Positions 10,011 to 20,250 of a stretch of DNA of 64,000 nt are shown here, one piece after another. The stretch spans positions 18,182,291 through 18,246,290 of the forward strand of contig OZ020515.1 of the NCBI GenBank assembly GCA_963971425.1. Direction: 5' to 3'. Below the pieces are notes generated by a model. The model saw nothing but the letters and a program-made list of their open reading frames with translations. It ran no database searches and was not told the origin of the DNA. Both the position numbers and the translations under genes were made by a program. The stretch comes from Bryoerythrophyllum caledonicum (lineage: Eukaryota; Streptophyta; Bryopsida; Pottiales; Pottiaceae). Every line of letters begins with the position of its first letter. The first letter of the stretch is position 1.

Positions 10011-10608
10011 TAACCCTTTTATGCCTACGAGGGCCTGGCATGGTCAAATTTGATGCTTTTGCTCTCTCAAGGGCGAGTTTCATGTAAGCCCCAATCCGAT
10101 ATGTTCACTATTGCTTCCCAACCCAATCCAAAGGAGACTTGAGAGCAAAAAGTCACCAAGTCCCTTCCACGTAAATCCCTTCAACCTAATTAGGGATTTT
10201 GAACACCTTTAAGTCACCTTTACAAAATCTAACATGAGATAAATAGTACTTAGAGAAATATAAATAGACGTTGGGCTTACCAAGGGGGGCTAGCAGCCTC
10301 GTCATCCTCTCAAACACCCGACTTACTAATTATGGTCCTCATTCTGGGTGAGCATAGAATTGACCCGACCACGTCAGAGATGGCAGGTCTAGCATTGCAT
10401 GGAACCGGCTCTAACTCTTTCTATAGTTGTCCGTTGTCTTCCATGTCTTCTAAACACATTTTGAGCTCGTCATTGGCTTTCCAATAAATCTCTCTAATCT
10501 CTAATCCATGCAGGTATTAGCAACCTACAATGATTTCCGTGAAGTAGGGTTGTGCTGAAATGTACCCAATGTGTAAATAAAATTCTACCAAATCTATTAT
10601 ACTTTCAG
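10011..10608 (+). repeat. R1 flank resumed to the right of H2
   Basis: Two stretches match copy D. GATGCTTTTGCTCTC near 10055 corresponds to the sequence right after the D junction near 42630. The block from about 10430 to 10600 (GAGCTCGTCATTGGCTTTCCA, then CATGCAGGTATTAGCAACC) corresponds to 42905-43070. The match stops at about 10608, where a GTGAGC-type terminus begins. Confidence 0.7.
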
Positions 10609-10662
10609 ATTTAGCGACGCTATCTTGTGAGCGGTGAACAGTGAGCGGCGAGCAGCGAGCCT
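10609..10662 (+). repeat. GTGAGC-type transposon terminus
   Basis: AGCGACGCTATCTTGTGAGC is followed by several GTGAGCGG/CAGTGAGC units. The same motif ends the insertion at 16103-18254 on both sides and occurs at 25157-25187. R1 homology stops exactly here, so it looks like the left end of an inserted TIR element whose right end I could not locate. Confidence 0.5.
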
Positions 10663-11103
10663 ACAAAACTCTGAAAACTTTTAAAAAATTGTGTTTTTTT
10701 TTTGAAATGTGAAATTCAGGGAAAAATCTGCAGAAATGCAAAAGTTCCACACAAAGTTTGATATAATTTACTAAATTAAGAAAGTATCCTATAACCGTGG
10801 TCACTCCACATTGTGATAATATTTCTGATTTCTGGTGTTAAGAGTACGACAATTTCTTACTTAGTCCAATAGCATGTCTCATATATTTTGAATTTGGGAG
10901 TCTAATCCCCAATTCAAATGAATAATGTGAAATCCGTATGTTTCCTAAAGTGCTACTTAAGACCAAATCACGGTGTTTGATCTTCCGTAGAACTCTGAAT
11001 TATTCATGCATGTTCTGCAATGTTGGCAAGCTCAAGGATGCTCATCACTTCGTTGAAGCTGTAGCTTGGAGCGTGCATGAATATGTCCACCTTGTAATCC
11101 AAC
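10663..11103. other. Unassigned sequence downstream of MULE frame
   Basis: No gene or repeat is recognised. If the terminus at 10609 belongs to the element encoding the MULE transposase, this would be its 3' subterminal region. Confidence 0.3.
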
Positions 11104-14100
11104 TTACATAGGTAACGTAGTACACATGCTGTACACATGCTGGCAATACTTGCACTGCCCCTTCTTCCCCAACGCCTCTGATTGCATCTTCAAGAAATCA
11201 GGGCAAGAACACCCCGGGAGGTCAGTAAAGGTGATGCAATAGGACTTTTCTTTACATGTGTCAAGGGTAATAACACATCCCCAACCTCGATATGGTATGG
11301 CAACGACGTTCGAAACGTAGCAGTTATTCATAAGAGCAGCGCTTGACCACTTGTTGCGTTGCTCAATCGTCGGAACATCCGAGCCTCTACGAATCGCATA
11401 GCCGTGCCGAAAGGTGTGGAATGAATCCGGATTCGAGGGAACCGAGAAGTGGGAACGCGGAAGGGGCATGTCCATAGACACTTGGAATTGTCTCCGCGGT
11501 GAAAGAGCACCACGTTGCTGCAATTGAAAACCAGCCTCCTCTAACGCCAATACCTCCTCCACTGTTAAGTTTGTGCCAAACTTCACAGGCCACGTCATCG
11601 GCACTATTGGCCAATCCAGTACAAATGAATGCTTCGACCCCTTTATACAACGGCCAATGTCATCAGGACAAAACCAGAACTCCGCTTCAACATTCCGTGG
11701 ACTCCTATAATCCTTCTTTAGACCAGCATATGTTGGGGCCGGAGTTCCATGACTTCCACGTCGTACTCTAGCGTTGCACTGCTCACTTGTATGAGCTTGC
11801 AATGCTTGGCATCTTCGAGCGGACTTTTTGGGAAGACGAGCTATGTGCCACTTCAATGGATCACAGTCCGGCTCCAATATGAAGGTTGTGTGCTAAACTC
11901 TAGAGTTGTGACCGCTCAGCGACTCCTCAATACGTGCCCGAGATACCCTCGTCCCATCTCGTGGAATAGAATAGTTTACCGTATTGGAACGATGGGAATC
12001 ATGTTCAGACCCAGGGGGCAAATCAAGCTTGCACTTCGTAGACCCAAAAATCTCTAAACCTTCTAGGCCGCCCGTTCGGGTTAGTAGATCTGTAGCATTT
12101 CGGAAGTTCCTAACAGCCTCAGCTATGAGTTTAAGATCACCTGAACGTTGAGCAGATTACAGCCGAAGCGTACCTTTGTTCGGTCTTGTACCAGATGTTC
12201 CACCCTTCAACCATGCATGATAGGAAGTTATCTACATGAAAGCACGGATGGGATCGTCCACGGTTGCAGCGTACAAGCATGTCATCGTGTCTCCAGATGC
12301 CTGAAGCCACCGGTTGTGGACTGTCTCAGCAAGGTTGCATGAAGGCATGTCCGCTCTCTCATCCAGCGTCAGATCCTAGCAGGAGTCAACGAATGTCATG
12401 ATACGAATTAAAAGCGCAGGAATAAGAGATGTACTGGAGCGGAATACAAAAGTTGAAAACCGGAGACTACTTCCAAGTTGCATTGCGCCGCCTCATCTCG
12501 ATACCGAAAGTGCCAAAACGCCATCCAATCCTCCAGAGTTCATCTTCCGACTTTGGTAGTTGCACTTGAGGACACCCACCATCCTCTTATTATATTGTAT
12601 TGCGCTTCGGCCTCCTCTTGAGAGGAGGCAATCTTCCAAATCTTGTAGAGGGTAATATGCTGGTCTTGGAAGCCAGCGAGTATGTTCCGATCGGTGGCTC
12701 GTTGGAGACATTTGGTCCAATGGAATAAACAAGTGCGTTCCCTACTTTCCATGGGCTTGTCCTTGTTGCCGCTGCCGTAAACTCGACGGAGTGCGTGCCA
12801 ATTTGCCCCAGCACTGTCCGCCATGAAGCCCTTGAAGTTTGCCGCCTCCAGTCCGTGGTTCTTCATTGTATCATTCAAATTCTCCCAGAACCGGTGATGG
12901 GCATCGACATCCTCGGATTCCATATTGCACATGGCAATTGTCATGACTCAACAATACTTACTATCATATACATGACATGCTATGGTAGTCCAGTCCTTGA
13001 CCCGCTTGACATGATCAAACATCAACCAACAATCTTGTAGGTCATTCCCGGGTTGCAAATGCTTCACGAGATCTACACCGCTGCCTGCTCGATCGACTGA
13101 CATCTTGAAGACAAAGACTTTACCTTTGGATTGACCAGGGAACTTGTTCTCGTGGATGAACACAAACTTGGACGATTCCTTCAGGGCCATTATGTTGTCC
13201 ATCTCTCCCTTTCCACCATTGTAGAACCTCTTGCAAGTTGACACAAGGTTTCTAATATTTGGAGATGAAAGTGTCTCGAATTGATCAAGGACAACGTCCA
13301 TAGAAGCGTCTTCCAAAGTTGATGACCCGGACGTCGGATGAATCAAGTAGTCCGAAAGAAAGTTCTTGCTCGCTGCCATGATGATTGCTGAGTTTATAGC
13401 CTTCAGTATGCGTTGGACTTCTTTGGCAACACAGTCGTGCACAACGTCCATCGCGCATTGATCGACGCCTTTCGAGATGGAATGATCATGATGCCCGAGA
13501 TGAATTGCCACACGAGTGCGTGATGGATCGGTCGATGTCACGTAGTAGATACGAGCATCACAAAGAGATATACAAATAGGAGGAGCCCGACAAAGCTTAC
13601 ATGCCAGTGTTGACTTCTCGGAAGGGGCACCGTTGACGGGAAACGGGGTGAAGGCAAACCCGCTCCACTCGGTTTGATTCGTGCGACCTTCATTTCTGCA
13701 TTTATAGTCACAACTTGCGTTGGGACACTGAAGATGTCCGGTACACGTTGACTTCTGGTATGTGAGGCCGAAGTCGTTCTTGATGTTTGTAGTCATCGTC
13801 CTGCACCATGCATGTCCATCATATTGCTTACTCATCCCATCAGGGCCCCCTCCAAACTATGGGGGGATATCCTCCGGAAGAGGCGGTAGTTCAAAAATCT
13901 GGTCTCCATTGTAATCTGGAGGCAAATACTTCACTCTTTTTAGATCTAAACTATCCACATCAATTCGTGACAACTCCGACCTGGACCCCTTCCTAAGACT
14001 TGTTTTACGCACTTGCAAAAGAATACTTCGTATCCTTCTGGAAGTAGGATCGATTGGTGGCTTCCCTACAGAAATAGATTGCGACGTATCAGACCTAGAC

Positions 14101-14115
14101 GCAGGTGAAATGGTT
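11104..14115 (-). pseudogene. MULE (Mutator-like) transposase, nearly full length
   Basis: The minus-strand frame runs about 1,000 codons. In order: a leader with KPPIDPTSRRIRSIL; a Cys/His-rich FLYWCH or WRKY-GCM1-like finger (CTGHLQCPNASC ... LGHHDHS, about 13740-13480); the MULE transposase core (CWLMFDHVKRVKDW, MADSAGANWHAL, CLFHWTKC, about 13030-12700); a downstream region with AETVHNRWLQ and YHAWLKGGTSG; and a C-terminal SWIM zinc finger CSCPDFLK...CKYCQH near 11160. In-frame stops: TAG 13857, TGA 12948, TGA 12540, TAG 12232, TAG 11893. One frameshift lies near 12150, and a gap or intron near 12380-12470. It should cut and paste Mutator-type elements; this copy is disabled. TIRs were not identified. 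Confidence 0.85.
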
Positions 14116-15120
14116 ACCCATTGCTATTTTGACATGTCAGTCGTTGTTTTTTAATAGTGATGATCCAGGATCACTATTGAAATTGGGGTGTGCGCCGTAG
14201 GGAGGAATATATATGGTGAAATAAACATAAATAGAGACTACAGTGCTCTTTCCATTCAAACTAAAGCCTGTCAAGATCCGATATTTTAGAGAAGGTGCCG
14301 GTCCTCCCCTCCCCACCGAAGGTAGCATTATGGGATATATATTGCACACCGGGCGTCCTTAAAATTGTGACAACGTCACTGTGATTTTACCTACGAGGCT
14401 GTGGTGTTTAGGGAGTGGAGGGGACGGTTAAGGATTGAGTGCTGAGGATGACTAAGAACCCTAGACAGAGGAGAAGAGCTACTAAGTTTTCAAATCCTAA
14501 GCAAGTACGTGCTCAGAAGAAACGTCGAGAGTAGCAAACATTATTAGCTTCCTAGAATACAGTAGTTGATAAAGCAAAATCAGTCGTGGAATTTAGGGAT
14601 TTGACTACAATCCACATAGGAGCTTCTTCATCACGTTCAAGCGTTCAAGTATTCTTTGACTGATGTTCCTTTGATTTGGGAAAATTAGTGACTCATATCA
14701 GTTGAATAGTATTATAGAATGTCAATGCTTCTTCCAATAATGTGCAGGTGACCAGGCCTAGTAAGCATTTTTGTGGGAGGGAGTGGAGGACTCTGATTAA
14801 TCTAATACGATGAGTGAGTATCAGAGATCCAGTGCCTCAGATTGCTCGTTGCAAAGGGGCGAGGGGGTTGACGACATGATAAAGGAGTCACAGTGTCAAA
14901 ATTTGAAGACAACTTGTGCATCTGGAAGTCGAGGAAATTCGCCTCAGGTACGCTTTGAACCATCTTCACCACAAAACCGGTACCATTGAATATTGATTCC
15001 AGAGACTCTATTCCGTCGTGTCATATGTATTATTGCAATTTTCTCGTAGCGTCAGAGATCCGACGGTCCTTAAGCCCCACATTTTGTTTTTCACGCGGGC
15101 GACTCGATTTTCTTCCGTTT
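14116..15120. other. Unassigned sequence upstream of MULE frame
   Basis: I see no gene. A short perfect inverted repeat (AGTGATGATCCAGGATCACT) lies at about 14156-14175. The 14137-14349 frame has no family signature. Confidence 0.3.
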
Positions 15121-15124
15121 CTTT

Positions 15125-15335
15125 TTGCCATTTCTTCGTCAAATACCATGGCAGTGGCGGCCTAGAAACGTGTCTCGGAACCCTACGAGAGCGAGCACCT
15201 CCTTAGTCGAGCTCAAGAAAGCTGCGAGTTTAGGGTTTCAGAAAGCCGCTTCCACATCTTCTTCGCTGCGCCAGTTCAACCCTCGGCTCTCTCGCTGCTC
15301 CCGCCAAGTACCCTCGCGCTTCTTCAGAAGCAGGT
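15125..15335 (+). other. Presequence-like exon fragment
   Basis: A GC-rich stretch reads as an Arg/Ser-rich, acid-poor peptide (RNPTRASTSLVELKKAAS, FNPRLSRCSRQVPSRFFRSR) of the kind that targets proteins to mitochondria or plastids. It ends at CAG-GTGTAC, a plausible splice donor. A strong ATG context (ATACCATGGCA) lies at 15148 in another frame. It may be the 5' exon of a captured host gene; no mature domain follows. Confidence 0.25.
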
Positions 15336-15385
15336 GTACTCGGTGTGGCTTCTCCTTTTGCTACGCCACCCCGGATTATTATTTC

Positions 15386-15820
15386 TTTCTCTAGTCTATG
15401 ATCAGACTTCCTGCTGCTCGAGTGAGGGCGCTCGAGATTCCTCAAGCAGTTGCGTTTAGTCGTGGATTCTCCAGGTGTTGCGCGTGCACCCTTGAGCACC
15501 CTCACTCCGGTGATATTGGTGCTTTGTGTGAGTGAAGGCATGGAAGGTGCCAATCTTGTTGGATCAGGAACGAGTTTTCAGTTTTTTTTTTAAGCTCCGG
15601 GATGACCCTCGGATCCGAGGGTCCTTTAGGCCACCCTGTTTTTTTTCTTTCTCTAGTCTGTGATGAGACTTCCTGCTCCTCGAGCGAGCGCGCTCGTAAT
15701 TCCTCAAGCTGTTGCCTTCAGTCGTGGATTCTCCAGGTGCTGCGCCTGCGCCCTTGAGCAGCCTCGCTCTAGTATACTCGGTGCTTCGGTGCTTTGTGTG
15801 AGTGAAGGCAGGGAAGGTGC
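15386..15820 (+). repeat. Tandem duplication of about 265 bp, two units
   Basis: 15386-15551 and 15651-15820 share TTTCTTTCTCTAGTCT, GACTTCCTGCT, CGTGGATTCTCCAGGTG and TTTGTGTGAGTGAAGGCA. Both encode RLPAxRxxAL-IPQAVAFSRGFSR-like peptide on the plus strand, again presequence-like. They lie just upstream of the gypsy LTR. Confidence 0.7.
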
Positions 15821-16464
15821 CGGTTGTCGTACCACGAATTTTCAAAACTTTTTAGTTAGTCAATTAGGAGGAGTTAGCTTATACCAAATAGTTGGTTACA
15901 AGGCTAGGGTTAAACCAAGTGTTAATCTTTAGATAGTATTAGTCTAGGAAAAATAAAGATAAAGTAGGAATCGTTAAGATGGATAAGTATTGACCCGAGA
16001 CCGTCCCTTAAGCCCGGGCCACCCCGAGGATTCTAGTTCATCAGCTCACAGGTCATGAGGCACACCGAGCCTCCAGCCCATGCCGAGACTCAAACCAACC
16101 ACTAGGAATGCTAGAATGTGAGCAATGAGCAGTGACCAGTGAGCAGTGAGCGGTGAGCAGTGAGTAGTAAGCAATCTATTTTTTTCAGTTGGGCACCCTA
16201 TAACCACAGATTTGGGGTGATTTACAAGAAACAATTTTACATTGTGACCTATTTCTGTGGTATGAAAAAAGATCAAAATGGGATAAAGTTGGATTAAAAA
16301 ACCCCGAAATAAACTATTTGGAGGATATTTGGATGAATGTAGATAGATGGATGAATGTAGATAGATGAATGTAGATGAATGATTGCTCAGCTTATAGTTA
16401 AAAAAAATATAGCAACTTCTAAAATATTAGTAAAAAAAAGAAAAAAAAAGAAAAAGAAAACCAA

Positions 16465-16835
16465 TCGAGGGGCTCCTCGGTACCAAGGAGGGCCCTAAGA
16501 ACGAAACCAAAACAAACAAAAAAACAAAAAAACAAAAAAAACAAAAAAACCAGCCGAAGGGCTCCTCGGTACCAAAGAGGGCCATGAGGGCCAAACCAAA
16601 AAAAAAAAAAAAACAAAACAAAAAAAACCAACCAAAGGGCTCCTCGATACCGAGGAGGGTCATGAGGGCGAAATCAAAAAAATTAAAAAATTAAAAATAA
16701 AAATAAAAATAAAATAGTTGAGGGGTTCCTCGGTACCGAGGAGTGCATTGAGGGCGAAACCAAAAAAATAAAATAAAATAAAATAAAAAACGGCTGAGGG
16801 GGTCTTCGGTATCGAGGAGTGCCCTGAGGACAAAA
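16465..16835. repeat. Array of five CTCGGTACCGAG hairpins with A-rich spacers
   Basis: Five units carry GGGGCTCCTCGGTACCGAGG-type palindromes near 16475, 16566, 16640, 16727 and 16805 (spacing about 74-91), each followed by a GGCCCTGAGGGCGAAACC-like stretch and an A-rich run. Related palindromes recur at 17054, 17167, 17513 and 17700. Mutations often spare the pairing on one side or change both. Confidence 0.8.
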
Positions 16836-17032
16836 CCAAGGGAAACCAAAAAAAGAATACAAAAAAAAAATGATAAAGAAAAAAGAATTATCGCCCGTTA
16901 AGAAAAATTCCCTTTAAGGGGTTATTCAAATTGCTCATTTTGCACTTCAAACTTCTCCGTATATTTGAATACAAAAATTCTTGCTTTCGCTACAATGTTA
17001 CATAGTTTTACAATTCTTGCTTCCACTACAAT

Positions 17033-17260
17033 TTGAGTGAGGGGAAAAATGGCACCTTGGTACCAAAGTGCCCATTTGGCACTCCAAACTTTTATGAAAT
17101 TTTGAACACTAAAATTCTTGCTTCCACTATAACTTTACATAGTTTGAGTGAGGGGAAAAATGGCACCTCGGTACCGAAGTGCCCATTTGGCACTCCAAAA
17201 TTTTATGTAATTTTGAACACTGAAATTCTTGCTTCCACTATAATCTTCATCGCAGTGGAG
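17033..17260 (+). repeat. Direct repeat of about 115 bp, two units
   Basis: GAGTGAGGGGAAAAATGGCA, then TTGGTACC/TCGGTACC and GTGCCCATTTGGCACTCCAA, occur at about 17035 and 17149 with the same following sequence (ATTCTTGCTTCCACTATAA). Each unit contains one of the GGTACC palindromes of this element. Confidence 0.8.
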
Positions 17261-18311
17261 CATTAGGCTAACGCAAAGCAAGGGTGAATTGCAAACACTT
17301 GTATTATGTATACAAATTCTTATGCAAGGCAAACCTGGAAGACGACAAGTAAATACACGCACCAAGTCTTAGTTTCAATGAAGTACAGCTCCTACTCCGC
17401 ATTAGTAATCTCTAAGTTTTTCTTGTTTTGGTCATAGTAGTTATGGCAAGTTATTGCCTCATTTATAGTTTAACTTTGAAAACTACACAAAACTTCGGAG
17501 GGCTAAAATGGCTCCTTGGTACCGAGGAACCCTTTTGGGCTTCACAAAAAACTTGTGAAGTTCAACGATTTTCACTTGTAGAAATAGTAGAATTTGTTGA
17601 GGAAAAATATTTTGAAACATGATTTACCCGTTTTTGGGAACGGGAAAAAAAATTTAAAAAATTAGACAAAAAATGAAAATTAAAATGGGCCTAGTAGGTT
17701 CTTTGGCACAGAAGAACCTCTTTTGACTTCTTTAAAATCTTGTAGTTCAGTGATTCATCTTCACTCTTGAAAGGTATATTTTTTTATGCGGCATGAATTA
17801 TGAAGCATTGTAAACTAACATAATTTTTGTTTCCCATTAAATTTCATGTTGCTCATAGAGAAATTTTTGTAAAACTAGATGACATTTTGAATGGATGCCC
17901 TAAACTTCATTCATCCATAAACTTTGTCCATCCATGAAATATATCATCCAAACTTATTCATCCATTTAATGACGAGAAATAGTCAACTCCATATTAAAGT
18001 TTGGTTAGGTTTGTCCCTAAAATTCAACATTTATTTTTATGTGAAGCAATTTCATAGCCCATTTGTAAGTGAAAAATCACAGAAGACATTTGTAAACCAC
18101 GGTAATAGGTTGCAAAATTTATTTTTTTTGAAAATTCCAAATATCAATTATAGGAAATTACTATAATTAGAATATTCATGTCCATTTTTATCCTCCCTCC
18201 TCACTGCTCACCGCTCACTGTTCACCGCTCACTGCTCACATCCTAGCGACGTTGAACCAACCACGAGTCAACTCAAGGACCGAGAGATACCTTGAGAAGG
18301 AATAAGGTAAG

Positions 18312-18752
18312 GGAGGGTAGGGTTGACCTGGGGGAGGGAGCTCTCGACAGGAAGGCGAAGACCGAGCGGTGTGCGGACCTCTTTCGCAGGCTGTACGTGG
18401 ATCTACCGGGCCAGTTAAATGCGTGAACCCAAACCGCGGCATCTATAGTCCAGCCAAGGTGGAGTGAACCTTGCGACTTCTGTGTACGCATACTCAGACG
18501 AGATCCTTGCAGCTACTAAGCACAGAACCTGGCTGAAGAGGAGGGTGTACGAACCTCCTGGTTATTGTGAGCGGAACCTAGTAGACTCTTACGACTGTCG
18601 GCTACGGGATGTAGGAGCGGAACCTGTGCGCGGAACCTCTTAAGAGGAAGGCAAAGGCTGGAGCGGAATCTGTGTGCGGACCTCTTAGTAGAAGGAAGAG
18701 GATCGAAACGGAAAGCAAAGCATGAGACTATAGCGGTGACTGGGTGCGCAAA
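18312..18752 (+). other. E1 5' LTR/leader, GC-rich degenerate repeats
   Basis: GAGCGGAACCTGTGCGCGGA and CCTCTTAAGAGGAAGGC-type phrases recur in varied form here and again at 19500-20230 and 22520-22740. This is the untranslated leader or LTR of E1. No coding region is supported. Confidence 0.5.
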
Positions 18753-18956
18753 TCCTCAATCAGGGTTGTCTACATAGACGGACAGGGGCCCAAAGACAGC
18801 GGACGGACGGACAGTAGGACGGACGGACATGACGGACAACACTTTTTGGCGGACAGTTGCGTGTAAAAAAAATTACGAACCCTAAATCAAATTTTCAACT
18901 TACCCCCTGGTAAAACACGTGTGCACGACACGTCAGACGGCTTTCCACGTCACATC

Positions 18957-19146
18957 AAGGGGCGGGCGCGTGCCTTCGGACCGCGCGCGCAGCATTTGGG
19001 GCCGGGCGCGTACCAATCTGGACCGGGCGCGTTCTTGAAGGGCCGGGCGCGTTCCAATTAGGGCCGGGCGCGTACGATTTAAGACCGGGCGCGTACCCCT
19101 AAGGGCCGACCGCGTGCATAGCAGGGTCGGGCGCGTAGCACTCAGG
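18957..19146 (+). repeat. GGGCCGGGCGCGTACC minisatellite, about 25-bp unit
   Basis: About eight units of GGGCCGGGCGCGTACCAATT type with variable last third (CAATCTGGA, CTTGAA, GATTTAAGA and so on). The array runs directly into the assembly gap, so its real length is unknown. Confidence 0.85.
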
Positions 19147-19346
19147 NNNNNNNNNNNNNNNNNNNNNNNNNNNNNNNNNNNNNNNNNNNNNNNNNNNNNN
19201 NNNNNNNNNNNNNNNNNNNNNNNNNNNNNNNNNNNNNNNNNNNNNNNNNNNNNNNNNNNNNNNNNNNNNNNNNNNNNNNNNNNNNNNNNNNNNNNNNNNN
19301 NNNNNNNNNNNNNNNNNNNNNNNNNNNNNNNNNNNNNNNNNNNNNN
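19147..19346. other. Assembly gap, exactly 200 N
   Basis: Two hundred undetermined bases follow the minisatellite; a round number suggests a placeholder rather than a measured size. Any reading frame across it is meaningless. Confidence 1.
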
Positions 19347-19491
19347 GTGGCAGTGGGTAAATTGATTTACCTCGAGTCATGGTCAAACTAGGGTTGACCC
19401 TTATCGGACGGACAACAGCCTCTACCGGACGGACAGCCGGACGGACGGACACTACCGGACGGACGGACGGCCGAACAACCCTGTCCTCAAT

Positions 19492-20250
19492 AGCTGTGGG
19501 AGGAGCTCTCGGAGCGTAAGGCAAAGACCTAAGCGGTGGTCGTTTGCGGAAGTTTATGGTGGACGAGTGCGCGGACCCCTCCAACAGGTTGTACGCGGAC
19601 CGCGTGTGCGGAACCTCTCGTGAGGAAGACGAAGGCTGGAGCGGAACTTGTGCGCGGATGGCGTGTGCAGAACCTCTCGCGAGGAAGGCCGGAGCGAAAA
19701 CCTGCCTGAGGAAGGCCGGAGCAAAAACCTAGCAAGAAGAAGCCGTGTGGAAACCACACGGCGAGGTCGTGCGGAACCTGCTGGGCGTAAACAGAGCCTA
19801 ACCATACCCAAGGCCAAGCTCGCACGAAGGCATCCACGGTAAAACTCACCGAGTGGCGAGGACAACACTCACACGGCGGGCAGGGCAAGACTCGCGACGA
19901 CGCCCACACAGCCGGAGGTGAATGAGTGAAGAACCTACCTACCAAGTCTAGTGATGAACGTGCGCAAGGTGGAAGCGTCTACGGGAATCCCCCGGGTGGA
20001 GCATGCACGAGGACTAGACAACGACACCAGGCGGCACCCACAGGCAGCTGACGGAAGCGGGTGTGGAACCAAGTGATAAGAGCAAGAGCGGAAATCCTTG
20101 AGATGAAGATCGGAATGGAAGGCGTGTGTGGAAACCAAAGCAACGGCAGGCAATCCGGAGCGGAACCTGTGCGCGAAGCCACACGACCGAGACGAGGACG
20201 AGCAGCACCCACACGGTAGGGAGTGTTGTTGTGTAGAGAGGGGAGCACTT
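19492..20250 (+). other. E1 leader continued, GC-rich degenerate repeats
   Basis: Repeated GCGGAACCT, GAGGAAGGCCGGAGC and CACACGGCGAG phrases recur in this part. Open frames in several phases are consequences of the GC-rich repeats, and I support none as a gene. Confidence 0.45.

Larger units (their letters stand above)
16103..18254. mobile_element. TIR element with hairpin arrays (MULE-like, non-autonomous)
   Basis: This insertion lies in the 5' LTR of E1, flanked by a direct duplication AACCAACCAC (16093-16102 and 18255-18264; 9-10 bases fits Mutator-like elements). The ends are inverted repeats: GCTAGAATGTGAGCAATGAG on the left and, in complement, GCTAGGATGTGAGCAGTGAG on the right, continuing into GTGAGC/CAGTGAGC units. 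The uninterrupted counterpart is the 3' LTR at 30740-30750. There is no transposase; the interior is A-rich and holds repeated CTCGGTACCGAG hairpins. Confidence 0.85.
15825..18311 (+). repeat. E1 5' LTR (first part, split by insertion)
   Basis: 15825-16102 matches 30469-30746 with no gaps, and 18265-18311 matches 30747-30793. The LTR must extend further right, but the 3' copy is truncated there, so its end cannot be placed. About 16 differences in 325 positions, mostly transitions. Confidence 0.85.
18761..19483. mobile_element. Small hAT-type element with internal minisatellite
   Basis: The 8-bp direct duplication TCCTCAAT (18753-18760 and 19484-19491) flanks termini CAGGGTTGTC and GAACAACCCTG. 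An 8-base duplication with CAGGG-type ends is the hAT signature. Near both ends are runs of GGACGGACGGAC, in opposite senses relative to the interior. The centre is a GC-rich minisatellite running into 200 Ns. It has no transposase and so is non-autonomous. Confidence 0.85.

Noticed and set aside
16419-16663. Phe-rich minus-strand proteins
   Set aside because: They are translations of the A-rich spacers of the hairpin array (poly-T on the minus strand), not genes.
19099-19584. Reading frames across the N gap
   Set aside because: The frames are open only because undetermined bases contain no stops.
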